DNA of 47,080 bases from Desulfotalea sp. (lineage in GTDB: Bacteria > Desulfobacterota > Desulfobulbia > Desulfobulbales > Desulfocapsaceae), in contig NVXR01000039.1 of assembly GCA_002733995.1 (NCBI GenBank), forward strand, positions 1 through 47,080, given 5' to 3'. Below, one piece after another: positions 7,625-16,182 of this stretch. The notes under the pieces were generated by a model. That model did not search any database. It saw nothing but the letters and a program-made list of their open reading frames with translations, and was not told where the DNA came from. Each line of letters begins with the position of its first letter. The first letter of the stretch is position 1. The position numbers and the translations under genes are program-made.

Positions 7625-8341
7625 ATGAGCTTTGAATTTCACTACATCGTAGAAGCTTTCCCCTCTCTGATCGAGGGTGCCAAGTTGACATGGTATATTA
7701 CTATATTTGGTATAATTGGAGGCTTGACTCTAGGAATAGTGGCGGGGATTTTGCGACTTGCTGGGACCGAGGCCGTCGGAGGGGAAAGCCATGGTATATC
7801 GCGTGTTTTCTGGATGATCGGCCAGAAATGCTCTATCACCTATATCGAACTCATCAGAGGAACCCCGATTATTGTTCAGGCCATGTTCATTTATTTTGCC
7901 TTACCCATGTTAATAGAGGTCTCAATCGGGGTGCGAGGCGTTCGTTTTGACGGTCTCACCGCTGCAATTATAACTATTATTATAAACGCAGGTGCTTATA
8001 TTGCGGAAATTGTACGGGGCTCAGTACTGTCTGTAAATAAAGGCCTGATAGAGGCCGGTATGTCCATGGGAATAACGAGGTTTCAACTTATTACGAGTAT
8101 TATTGGTCCCATAGCATTCAAGCGCTCCATTCCACCTTTGGGAAACCAATTTATCATCAGTTTAAAAGACACTTCTCTCTTTATTGTTATAGGTGTTGGA
8201 GAACTCACACGGCAAGGGCAAGAGATTATGGCCAGTAACTTCAGAGCATTGGAAGTTTGGTCGGCTGTTGCTGTGTGTTATCTGGTTATGACAGGAAGCC
8301 TTGCACTGTTTATGAAATACCTTGAACGGAGGGTAGAATGA
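7625..8341 (+). CDS. Polar amino-acid ABC transporter permease (GlnP type)
   Basis: An inner-membrane permease. From the ATG at 7625 it is 239 residues and starts MSFEFHYIVEAFPSLIEGAK, the usual N-terminus of this family. A longer frame from a GTG at 7538 adds 29 non-family residues and is disfavoured. Typical elements are IELIRGTPIIVQAMFIYFALP, GAYIAEIVRGSVLSVNKGLIEAG (the EAA-type loop that docks the ATPase) and SLKDTSLFIVIGVGELTRQG. An insert after the first membrane segment (TEAVGGESHGISRVFWMIG) is slightly longer than usual. The stop is one base from the start of the ATPase gene, a tight operon pair. Confidence 0.93.
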   Translation: MSFEFHYIVEAFPSLIEGAKLTWYITIFGIIGGLTLGIVAGILRLAGTEAVGGESHGISRVFWMIGQKCSITYIELIRGTPIIVQAMFIYFALPMLIEVSIGVRGVRFDGLTAAIITIIINAGAYIAEIVRGSVLSVNKGLIEAGMSMGITRFQLITSIIGPIAFKRSIPPLGNQFIISLKDTSLFIVIGVGELTRQGQEIMASNFRALEVWSAVAVCYLVMTGSLALFMKYLERRVE

Positions 8342-8342
8342 T

Positions 8343-9077
8343 ATGAGCAGCATGATTGAATTCAAGAATGTCTGCAAGAGTTTCGGTGACATTGAAGTAC
8401 TCCACAATATAGACCTTTCGATTGCCGAAAAAGAGGTGGTGGTGGTCGTTGGACCATCGGGCTCAGGGAAATCGACCCTGCTTCGCTGTATTAACGGTCT
8501 TGAAGTCGTCACTTCTGGAGATCTAGTCGTTAACGGTATTCATCTGCCAGGACAGAAACATTTGATTCGGGACATTCGGAAAGAGGTTGGAATGGTTTTT
8601 CAGCTTTTTTATCTCTTTCCGCATATGACAGCACTTGAAAACGTGGCATTTGGGCCAAAAAAGGTTCGAGGTGTTTCATCTGCTGAAGCAGTAGAAATTG
8701 CAGAACACCTATTGAACCAGGTCGGCCTTGCTGACAGAGCAAATCATCTTCCTTCTGAACTCTCAGGAGGTCAACAACAACGGGTAGCTATCGCACGGGC
8801 AATGGCAAACAAACCTAAGATTATGCTGTTTGATGAACCTACATCCGCGCTTGATCCTGAACTACGTGAAGAGGTTCTCAATGTTATGACCAAAGTGGCT
8901 CAGGAGGGCATAACCATGGTGGTGGTTACCCATGAAATGAGTTTTGCCAGTAAAGCGGGTTCACGACTATTATTCATGGATGAAGGTAAAATTGCCGAAG
9001 ATGGCGATCCGCATACGTTACTAAAATCGCCACCCTCTGCGCGGCTTAAGAATTTCCTGCGGCACGTTGGCTATTAA
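8343..9077 (+). CDS. Polar amino-acid ABC transporter ATPase (GlnQ type)
   Basis: The 244-residue ATPase subunit of a polar amino-acid importer. Walker A is GPSGSGKST (residues 37-45), the signature LSGGQQQRVAIARA, Walker B IMLFDEPTSALDPE, and the switch histidine is in VVVTHEM. All catalytic elements are intact. It belongs with the binding protein at 6432 and the permease at 7625. It is the only such ATPase in the window, so it could also energise the ATPase-less pair at 3770-5221 (inference; ATPase sharing is known among polar amino-acid transporters). Confidence 0.96.
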   Translation: MSSMIEFKNVCKSFGDIEVLHNIDLSIAEKEVVVVVGPSGSGKSTLLRCINGLEVVTSGDLVVNGIHLPGQKHLIRDIRKEVGMVFQLFYLFPHMTALENVAFGPKKVRGVSSAEAVEIAEHLLNQVGLADRANHLPSELSGGQQQRVAIARAMANKPKIMLFDEPTSALDPELREEVLNVMTKVAQEGITMVVVTHEMSFASKAGSRLLFMDEGKIAEDGDPHTLLKSPPSARLKNFLRHVGY

Positions 9078-9201
9078 CTTGTCTTTTAGATCGAGTAGTC
9101 GGGGTACCTCATTACATCGTTTAATTCGTTATAAACACTGAATTTTAAGGTGGTGGGTACAGTAAAAATGAGAATAGATACTAACAAAGGAGTTTATTGG
9201 G

Positions 9202-10398
9202 ATGCCTTCGGAAGCCGTTCATGATTCAAACGTTTTAAGTACTGCATTGGCCGAAAAAAATTGGAAAGAGATGGATTATCGTCAAGAACTGAAGCGGAAT
9301 ATCACCAACGTTGACGAGCTGTCTCGATATCTTCCTTTAACAGCGGAAGAAAAAAATGATATTCGACAAATTGAACAGATACATCCGATCATTATACCTC
9401 GCTATTACCTTAGTCTCATTGATCCGCAGGACAAGGATGATCCCATTAGAAGACTCTGTGTACCGGATGCTCAGGAGATGATAGTGGCGGGGGGCATGGG
9501 TGACACGACCCAAGATCCTTACGGAGATGACAAACACGATAAAGGTAACGGTGTGCTGCATAAATACGACTATACAGCTCTTGTTGTCACCTCGGAATAT
9601 TGTGCCATGTACTGCAGACACTGTTTTCGTAAGCGGATGGTAGGATTGACCAATGACAAGACCGTTAAAAATTTTCACAAAGCTGCCGAATACATTGCTG
9701 ACCACCCTGAGATTACCAATGTTGTCATGTCTGGTGGAGATCCTCTCATGCTGCCAACAAAAATCCTGAAGAAAATGTTGGATTCTTTGCGAGATATTCC
9801 CCACCTTAACCATGTCAGGATTGGCTCTAGAGTTCCTGTTTCCTATCCGATTCGCCTGTTTGATGATGAACTTATTGAGGTTCTGAAAGATTTTAATTCA
9901 GCAAAGACACTCTTTGTGCCGACACACTTTAATCATCCACGGGAAATCACTTCGGTCTCTACTGAAGCAGTTAAGCGTCTTAGAGATGTAGGAGTCACTG
10001 TGAATAATCAAGCGGTTCTGCTTGCAGGTGTAAACGATAACGTGAAAACGCTCAGAGATTTGATGAACGGTTTGCTGAGAATTGGGGTAAATCCATACTA
10101 CCTGTACCAATGCATGCCGGTTGCCAGAGTCAGACACCATTTTCAGGTTCCTTTGAAGAAAGGGGTTGATCTTGTTGACGAGGCAAGGCGATATTTTGAT
10201 GGATACGCAAAACGATTTAAATTTATCATAGCACACGATATCGGAAAACTTGAAATATGCGGCAGAATCGGTAATAAACTCGTACTCAAGCAACTCCATG
10301 CCCGGCATGGTCGAGATGAGGAGATCTCTCGTCTTTTGGTACGGGAGCTTACAGAAACCGGAGGTTGGCTTGATGACCTGCCTGAAGCATCTCTATGA
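9202..10398 (+). CDS. KamA-type radical SAM/PLP aminomutase, divergent (copy 1)
   Basis: A 398-residue protein of the lysine 2,3-aminomutase family, which moves an amino group between carbons 2 and 3 using SAM, a [4Fe-4S] cluster and PLP. The cluster cysteines are 134, 138 and 141 in CAMYCRHCFRKR. GGDPLML, GSRVPV and NNQAVLLAGVND are family landmarks. The PLP lysine corresponds to Lys349 in HDIGK. By recalled alignment, the two aspartates that bind the lysine side chain in true lysine 2,3-aminomutase are Met305 (YQCMP) and Ala344 (IIAHD) here, so lysine is an unlikely substrate. An AAAGGAG site precedes the ATG. It follows the ABC transporter genes. Confidence 0.88.
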   Translation: MPSEAVHDSNVLSTALAEKNWKEMDYRQELKRNITNVDELSRYLPLTAEEKNDIRQIEQIHPIIIPRYYLSLIDPQDKDDPIRRLCVPDAQEMIVAGGMGDTTQDPYGDDKHDKGNGVLHKYDYTALVVTSEYCAMYCRHCFRKRMVGLTNDKTVKNFHKAAEYIADHPEITNVVMSGGDPLMLPTKILKKMLDSLRDIPHLNHVRIGSRVPVSYPIRLFDDELIEVLKDFNSAKTLFVPTHFNHPREITSVSTEAVKRLRDVGVTVNNQAVLLAGVNDNVKTLRDLMNGLLRIGVNPYYLYQCMPVARVRHHFQVPLKKGVDLVDEARRYFDGYAKRFKFIIAHDIGKLEICGRIGNKLVLKQLHARHGRDEEISRLLVRELTETGGWLDDLPEASL

Positions 10399-10475
10399 AA
10401 ACTGTTTATTACGCAACGGGACCGGCTTGTTTCGCGTTGCACGATAAGCAATACTTCCCACGGACAAAACAATAG

Positions 10476-11384
10476 ATGAATAGAAACACTCCTTCACCCA
10501 GCAACCTCAAAGAGCTTGCTGATCTTTATTCTAAAATCAGAGGTGGAGACCATTCAGTTCGGCTCAATCAACGCAATCTTGCGCTCTTGAAAAGTATGAT
10601 CGATTTCCCCGATGAAACTGCAGCTAAATCCATATCCGAATTGGCTGAAGAACATGGCTTGCACATTTCCTCTATAACCCGGTTAGCACAGAAGCTCGGT
10701 TTTCAAGGGTTTCACGATCTTAAAGGTCTCTTCCGTAGTAATTTAAAAAAGCAGCGCAGCTATTACACAGACCAGGTAAAGCATCTTCTGCAACAGGATC
10801 AAAAAATAATCCATGGGAACACATCCATCTTGAACCAAGTCGTAAAGGACGAGTGGGGCAATGTGTTACAAATGCTGGATAAGGTTGACGATAAGACTCT
10901 CTCGACAGTTACAAATCTGATCAAAAATGCAGGTCAGGTTATGGTTCTTGGTCTGCGTGGTTGTTACCCTGTAGCGTATTACCTCAGTTTTTATCTTGGC
11001 ATGATTCTCGACAGGGTGTCGTTGGCCGGACAGTCTGGCCATACCCTTGGCGAAGACTTATCGCGTTTGAAAAAGGATAGCCTTTTGATAGCCATCAGCG
11101 CCCCCCCCTATACGAAGGAGACGATAGACGCGTGCCGTATCTGTCTCAAGCATGAGGTGAAACTTGTTGTAATAACAGATAATATCTCTTCGCCACTTGC
11201 AACTGGAACGAATAATGTATTGCTTGCACCAATCCAGGGGAAGTATTTTTTTAGCCCTATTGCGGCGATGATGATTTGTGTTGAGACCTTGCTAGCGGAG
11301 CTAGTCCTACAACTTGGAGAGAAGGCTCTGACTCGCCTCAAACGAACAGAAACTATTTTAGAATCATTACAGGTGGAGGTTTAA
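10476..11384 (+). CDS. RpiR/MurR-family transcriptional regulator
   Basis: A 302-residue regulator with an N-terminal helix-turn-helix of the RpiR type (about residues 20-95, including HISSITRLAQKLGFQGFHDL) and a C-terminal SIS domain (about 130-270, with VMVLGLRGCYPVAYYLS and LIAISAPPYTKETID). SIS domains of this family usually bind phosphosugars, but several members act on amino-acid genes. It sits between the two KamA-type genes, 77 bases after the first and 49 before the second, so it probably controls this transporter/aminomutase locus. The ribosome site is weak. The effector is unknown. Confidence 0.9.
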   Translation: MNRNTPSPSNLKELADLYSKIRGGDHSVRLNQRNLALLKSMIDFPDETAAKSISELAEEHGLHISSITRLAQKLGFQGFHDLKGLFRSNLKKQRSYYTDQVKHLLQQDQKIIHGNTSILNQVVKDEWGNVLQMLDKVDDKTLSTVTNLIKNAGQVMVLGLRGCYPVAYYLSFYLGMILDRVSLAGQSGHTLGEDLSRLKKDSLLIAISAPPYTKETIDACRICLKHEVKLVVITDNISSPLATGTNNVLLAPIQGKYFFSPIAAMMICVETLLAELVLQLGEKALTRLKRTETILESLQVEV

Positions 11385-11433
11385 TCAGCACTCCATATTT
11401 CAAGGCAACTCATATCCCATAGGAAGACATCTA

Positions 11434-12510
11434 ATGGAAGAATGGCAAAGGCAACTCCAACAGATAGTTAACACCCTTGAGCGAATTACCAAATATATCA
11501 ATATTACCCCCCAAGAGGAAGATGCAATTTCTACCTTGAACAGCCGCTGGGGAACCTCACCATATTTTGCCTCTTTAATGGATAAAGATGATCCTGATTG
11601 TCCTATTCGTCGACAGGTGTTGCCAAGTTTACTCGAAACAGAAAATGTTTATGGTGTTAAGGATTATCTCGTATGGAAAGAAAACAGAGACACCGAAGAG
11701 GTGCGTCCTGACAGTATTGCTCGGCAATATGAAAACAGGGTTGCCTTTACTATAACCGATGTTTGTGTAAATTATTGTCGGCATTGTTTCCGTAAAGAGC
11801 TGGTCGTCGACAAAGAGTTACAGCTACGATTGGATGTTGATGAAGGTCTTGCCTGGATAGCAGAACATAAGGAAATTCGTGACGTCCTTATTACTGGGGG
11901 AGACCCACTTATTCTTTCCGATGAGCGGATTGAGTATATTATACGGAAATTGCGCGAAATTCCACATCTTGAGATGATCAGGTTTGGCTCCCGTGTGCCC
12001 ATTGTTCTCCCCCACCGTATTACAGTTGGACTGCAGAAAGTACTTGGTGGCTATCATAAGGTTCCTATCTGGTTGAACACGCAATGTAACCATCCAAAAG
12101 AAATCACAGAAATGACGGCTGAGGCTGTGTATAATTTGCAACGCTGCGGCATAAGTGTAGGAAATCAAGCTGTTTTACTCAAAGGCATTAATGATGATGT
12201 CGACACCTTTAGAGAGCTGCATGAAAAATTGCTCCGGGTTCGTATCCGTCCGTATTATCTCTTTTATTGTGAGCCCGCGCCAGGAATAGACCACTTTAGA
12301 ACACCAGTGGAAAGAGGAGCAGAACTCATTCGGGATGCTATCCGTGGTCATACGACCGGAATGGCCCAACCGATGTATGTGGTGGCTACGAATATTGGTA
12401 AAATCCCTCTGATGCCCGATTATTATATAATGGGCAAGAATGATAAAGAATACACGCTAAAAAACTACAAAGGTATCACTACAAAGTGGCCAAATATCAC
12501 AGATAAATGA
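11434..12510 (+). CDS. KamA-type radical SAM/PLP aminomutase, divergent (copy 2)
   Basis: A 358-residue second member of the lysine 2,3-aminomutase family. The [4Fe-4S]/SAM cysteines are 111, 115 and 118 in CVNYCRHCFRKE. GGDPLIL, GSRVPIVLPHRI and GNQAVLLKGIND are typical, and Lys323 in TNIGK corresponds to the PLP lysine. The positions of the lysine-binding aspartates are Glu280 (FYCEPAPG) and Ala318 (VVATN), again different from authentic lysine 2,3-aminomutase and different from copy 1. The N-terminus is shorter than in copy 1. Two unequal copies could form a hetero-oligomer or act on different amino acids. An AGGAAG site precedes the ATG, and a good terminator follows. Confidence 0.88.
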   Translation: MEEWQRQLQQIVNTLERITKYINITPQEEDAISTLNSRWGTSPYFASLMDKDDPDCPIRRQVLPSLLETENVYGVKDYLVWKENRDTEEVRPDSIARQYENRVAFTITDVCVNYCRHCFRKELVVDKELQLRLDVDEGLAWIAEHKEIRDVLITGGDPLILSDERIEYIIRKLREIPHLEMIRFGSRVPIVLPHRITVGLQKVLGGYHKVPIWLNTQCNHPKEITEMTAEAVYNLQRCGISVGNQAVLLKGINDDVDTFRELHEKLLRVRIRPYYLFYCEPAPGIDHFRTPVERGAELIRDAIRGHTTGMAQPMYVVATNIGKIPLMPDYYIMGKNDKEYTLKNYKGITTKWPNITDK

Positions 12511-13022
12511 GGTGAAACACACGTAGTGTAATCGCTCCTACCTTAAGCCCGGAAGGGCGTTTGCAGTACCATCAATGATAACTCCGCTCCCCGGTTGTAC
12601 GGTCAACTAACGTAGTTGGCCGGTTTTATTTATGCCTGTCTCAATGCCCATAAGCAGCTAACCGAATTTTTTAGTAAGCCGCATTTTGAGGTCTACGTTT
12701 TTTATTGTTTTATAACTGTTGGTTATGGTTGTGTTGTTGTTAGGCCTTTGGCGGATTGTTTTTATTGATCCTAAAGGGTATTTTAACTTGTATACGGAGT
12801 AAATATCTGAAGTAGCTCTCTTAAGGCTCTGAAACTGTGTTGGTGTTTGGTGTTGTGCTTCGCGGGGTAGTCACGTTTAGAGAGAGGGGAACGACTGTGG
12901 AGTAGGTGGGGTAAGCAGGAAAACGGAAATAACATAAAAAATAATGATTCTGTACTTGGTAAATCAAGAGGTCGTTTGATACACTAAACTAACTTTGGTT
13001 AAAATTATTACAAGGATCGAAA
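12511..13022. other. Intergenic region before the chemoreceptor
   Basis: About 510 bases. The first part holds the terminator at 12600-12631. The rest, AT-rich with GTTG-rich runs, should carry the promoter of the chemoreceptor, but I cannot pick a convincing -35/-10 pair or a sigma-28 box. No open frame with a ribosome site was found. Confidence 0.4.
12600..12631 (+). terminator. Rho-independent terminator after the aminomutase locus
   Basis: CGGTCAACTA (12600-12609) pairs with TAGTTGGCCG (12613-12622) over 10 positions, one a G-T pair, with a 3-base ACG loop, followed by GTTTTATTT. It lies 90 bases after the stop at 12510 and closes the plus-strand locus. Confidence 0.75.
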
Positions 13023-15020
13023 ATGAATGTTAAATCAATCGGTTTTAGACTCGTTGTAGGTGGCTGCTTTGCTGTACTTATTCCTCTGGCTGTTGTTGGG
13101 TATATCGCGACATCTAAGTCATCTGTTGCACTTGAACAACTGGCAAAAGTGAGCATTGGTGCTGCAGCTAACGACATGGCTGCCTTAATCACCAAAATAC
13201 TCGATGAGGAAAAAAGACTTGCACAGGCATTTGCCTCTGGTGATTTGGTACGTTCCGTTGGAGAGAAAATTCTAGAAACTTCCATTGGTGGCGCAACTTC
13301 AGAAATTAAAAACCTTCGTAAAAAAATGAAGGAAAAATACAAGATGCTTGGTCCTCAGTATCTGGGTGTTTTTGTAACGAACAAAGATGGTTTGATTTAC
13401 ACAGGTGAACTAGAGGGTGGCAGGGAATATAAAGGTGCCAACTTGGCCGGACTTGACTTCTTTAAACAAGCAAAACTTAGCGGTGGGCCTGTTGTCGGTG
13501 AGATATCAAAGTCAAAAGTGACCGGTGATATCATCGCTGTTATCTGTGCCCCGGTATATTCACATCAAGGCCAATTCGTAGGTATCTTTGGGATATCGAT
13601 GAAGGCGACTAATTTTACAGATATAGTATTGGCTAAAAAGGTGGGGAAGACTGGTTATGCCTTTATGGCTAACAAGGAAGGTATAGTCATCGCTCACCCT
13701 GTGAAAAAACATGAGTTGACTCTCGATATGAGAAGAATCAGTGGTATGGAAGAAATTTCAGGAGAAATGCTTGCTGGGGCTAGGGGGGTTTTGGAATATG
13801 TTTTTCAGGGTACTGCTAAAATTGCTGGTTATGCTCCTATAGCTATGACTGGTTGGAGTGTGGCTATTACCCAGAATAAAATGGATTTTTTGGAAGCACC
13901 TCATGCCATAAGAAAGAATATCATCTTGGTAACCGTGGTTTCTGTAGCCTTGGTTTTCACCTTAATTATTCTTGTTTCCCGGACAATAACCAAACCTATT
14001 AATCTTGCTGTTGCCAGTCTTAAAGATATTGCAGAAGGTGAGGGTGACCTTACCATGCGACTTCCTGTCACAAGCGAAGATGAAATAGGTGAATTGGCAA
14101 AGTGGTTTAATATCTTTATCGAAAAGCTCCAAAAACTTATCGGAGAAATTGGAGAAAACACCATATCAGTTGATTCTGCTGCCGCGAGGCTAACAGATAT
14201 TTCAAACAATCTCTCCACTACAGCGGAGGAGACTTCTACCCGTTCTGCGAGCGTTGCCAGTGCAGCTGAAGAGATGAGCTCCAATATGAACAGTGTCGCT
14301 GCAGGAATGGAACAATCGACAACAAATACCTCCATGGTGGCAAGCGCTGCTGAAGAGATGACGGCCACCATCAATGAGATAGCTGCAAATTCTAAAAAGG
14401 CCCATAAAATTACGGAACAAGCCGTCCAGCAGGCTGAGAATACCTCTAATAAAATGAATGAACTGAGTGATGCCGCACAAGCTATTAGCAAGGTGACGGA
14501 AACAATTACAGAGATTTCTGAACAAACGAATTTACTGGCCCTCAATGCAACAATTGAGGCCGCTAGGGCAGGTGATGCGGGTAAGGGGTTTGCGGTAGTT
14601 GCTAACGAGATTAAAGAATTGGCTAAGCAGACGGCGGATGCAACCCTGGACATCAAACAACAAATAGACGGTGTTCAAGGTACAACTGCCTCAACAATTG
14701 ATGAAATAAAGCAAATCTCATCGATCATTAATTCCGTTAATGAAATCGTATCAACTATCACAGTCGCCGTTGGTGAACAATCTGCGGCGACAAATGAGAT
14801 TGCGACAAACATATCCCAGGCATCCCAGGGCATGGGGGAGGTGAATGAAAATATTAATCAGATAACCTCTGTTGCTAGTACTATTACTGAGGATGTTGGT
14901 AATGTAAATATGGCAGCTAAAGATATTTCAGACAGTAGTAGTCAGGTGAAATCCAGTGCAGAAGACTTGGGCGAATTAGCCGCTCGATTGCGTGTTGTGG
15001 TGAACAATTTTAAAGTATAG
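13023..15020 (+). CDS. Methyl-accepting chemotaxis protein with Cache sensor
   Basis: A 665-residue inner-membrane chemoreceptor. One transmembrane helix spans about 9-29; a large periplasmic Cache-type domain (about 35-290, with YKGANLAGLDFFKQA and GKTGYAFMANKEGIVIAHP) binds the ligand; a second helix spans about 297-320. A HAMP domain follows (about 320-375), then a long cytoplasmic coiled coil with the CheA/CheW-contacting hairpin EQTNLLALNATIEAARAGDAGK. Cache domains often bind amino acids or carboxylates. The gene follows the amino-acid transporter locus but is separated from it by a terminator, so a functional link is only suggestive. Confidence 0.95.
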   Translation: MNVKSIGFRLVVGGCFAVLIPLAVVGYIATSKSSVALEQLAKVSIGAAANDMAALITKILDEEKRLAQAFASGDLVRSVGEKILETSIGGATSEIKNLRKKMKEKYKMLGPQYLGVFVTNKDGLIYTGELEGGREYKGANLAGLDFFKQAKLSGGPVVGEISKSKVTGDIIAVICAPVYSHQGQFVGIFGISMKATNFTDIVLAKKVGKTGYAFMANKEGIVIAHPVKKHELTLDMRRISGMEEISGEMLAGARGVLEYVFQGTAKIAGYAPIAMTGWSVAITQNKMDFLEAPHAIRKNIILVTVVSVALVFTLIILVSRTITKPINLAVASLKDIAEGEGDLTMRLPVTSEDEIGELAKWFNIFIEKLQKLIGEIGENTISVDSAAARLTDISNNLSTTAEETSTRSASVASAAEEMSSNMNSVAAGMEQSTTNTSMVASAAEEMTATINEIAANSKKAHKITEQAVQQAENTSNKMNELSDAAQAISKVTETITEISEQTNLLALNATIEAARAGDAGKGFAVVANEIKELAKQTADATLDIKQQIDGVQGTTASTIDEIKQISSIINSVNEIVSTITVAVGEQSAATNEIATNISQASQGMGEVNENINQITSVASTITEDVGNVNMAAKDISDSSSQVKSSAEDLGELAARLRVVVNNFKV

Positions 15021-15031
15021 TCTGCCGTTTG

Positions 15032-15078
15032 CAGCACCACGACTCTTGCCGACTGTGTTTGGACGAATCGTGGTGCTG
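15032..15078. terminator. Inverted repeat after the chemoreceptor gene
   Basis: CAGCACCACGA (15032-15042) and TCGTGGTGCTG (15068-15078) are perfect 11-base inverted repeats with a 25-base loop, starting 12 bases after the stop. There is no T-run downstream. It resembles the long-loop hairpin after glmS, so these may be a local form of 3'-end structure. Confidence 0.45.
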
Positions 15079-15277
15079 ATACCCAGCATACCTAGAGGAA
15101 AATAAAAAGCGGCCAAGAGGTTTTGCCTTGGTTGCAGCGGTAAGATATCTTTAAAGGCGAGTTCCTAAGAGACTTTCTAGTCCTTCCCGGGAGTGATGTG
15201 AACTCTGTATTACTATCTTCGCTCAGTGGGCTCAGGGGTGTCGGAATGCATAACTGTGCTACGTGTTCAGTGCTTCG

Positions 15278-16018
15278 CTATCTGGCAAGAGCCTGCAGAA
15301 AAGTGCGGATACGTTTAGCATTTGCCCCCAGATCACTGATACCCACCCGCGATGAAGAGCGCATATCAATAATACTGCCGCCGCTGGCGGGTCTTATGCG
15401 AATGACTATATCATCTTTAAAAGCAAAGATCAGGCTTTGATAAACAGCCTCTAGATGCCCATTTTTATGGCTTTCTCCGGTCAACGTCCAACCGTTGTCT
15501 TCAATGAGCTTATGCGCCTTGGCAAAAGCTGCTTCCGGGCTCATAGTCAAGGTTAATGGTGCAATATCCGGGTATGCCTTCTGTTGCTGGGCGGGTAAAG
15601 ATTTGAAGTTGTATTCCAGGCTATTGTCAGTCTGTTTGCGCTCAATTACTGCCGATAAAAATAGCGGTGGGTTTTGCGTATCAGTACTGATGTCATGTAT
15701 CGGAGCCATACTGAAGCCACCTCCGCCCACTATACTTAATGAAATAGCCAGGGGAAATAAAGCCAAGATAGTAGCCCAACCGCTGCCAGGTTTTAAATGG
15801 GCACGCTTAAACATTGTAGCGAAAATCCACACCAACAAAGCAAAAACACCTAATATCGCAACCGTCATAATGAGAGCGGCAACCCCTAAAAATCCGAGAT
15901 TCAGGCGCAAAAATTCGAGGCGATAGGCCACAATCAATAGTGGTGTAATGGCCAGCAGTACGCACTGCACAACAAGCAGCCAAAATGTCCAAGGACGGGG
16001 AATTGTTTTACATTGCAT
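15278..16018 (-). CDS. DUF1499 membrane protein
   Basis: A 246-residue protein. Three hydrophobic helices fill the first 95 or so residues, followed by a soluble DUF1499 domain (about 110-245). The family signature is visible in FAFKDDIVIRIRP and SIIDMRSSSRVGISDLGAN near the end. DUF1499 proteins are widespread in proteobacteria and have no established function. Read on its own strand it follows the MITE-like element, which lies just upstream of its start. No partner gene shares its operon. Confidence 0.8.
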   Translation of the reverse strand: MQCKTIPRPWTFWLLVVQCVLLAITPLLIVAYRLEFLRLNLGFLGVAALIMTVAILGVFALLVWIFATMFKRAHLKPGSGWATILALFPLAISLSIVGGGGFSMAPIHDISTDTQNPPLFLSAVIERKQTDNSLEYNFKSLPAQQQKAYPDIAPLTLTMSPEAAFAKAHKLIEDNGWTLTGESHKNGHLEAVYQSLIFAFKDDIVIRIRPASGGSIIDMRSSSRVGISDLGANAKRIRTFLQALAR

Positions 16019-16037
16019 AATTATCTTCTTCTTTAGG

Positions 16038-16175
16038 GGGCTGTTGATTTACCGGGATTTGGCTCAGCTGTTAGACATACGGGCAAAATGCCCAGAGGTG
16101 TGTTGTTGCTATCCTCTAAGTCTGTGCCCTGCGCAAAACGAAAGTGTCGGGCCAAAAGCAGTAAATCAACGGGCT
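16038..16175. mobile_element. MITE-like element with terminal inverted repeats and 5-bp duplication
   Basis: The perfect inverted ends GTTGATTTAC (16043-16052) and GTAAATCAAC (16161-16170) extend imperfectly inward to about 22 bases (TTTGGC.C on both sides). GGGCT directly flanks both ends (16038-16042 and 16171-16175), as expected for a target-site duplication. The 128-base interior has no coding frame but contains smaller hairpins, such as GGGCAAAATGCCC (16081-16093). This is the pattern of a non-autonomous miniature transposable element. The parent IS family is not identified. Confidence 0.6.
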
Positions 16176-16182
16176 GATTTGT

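Noticed and set aside
13901..14656. 251-codon antisense frame within the chemoreceptor
   Set aside because: A shadow of the repetitive Ala/Glu/Ser-rich coiled-coil coding sequence on the other strand.
16041..16180. A tRNA or structured RNA gene in the MITE region
   Set aside because: No acceptor, T-loop or anticodon pattern; the terminal repeats and flanking duplication explain the folding better.
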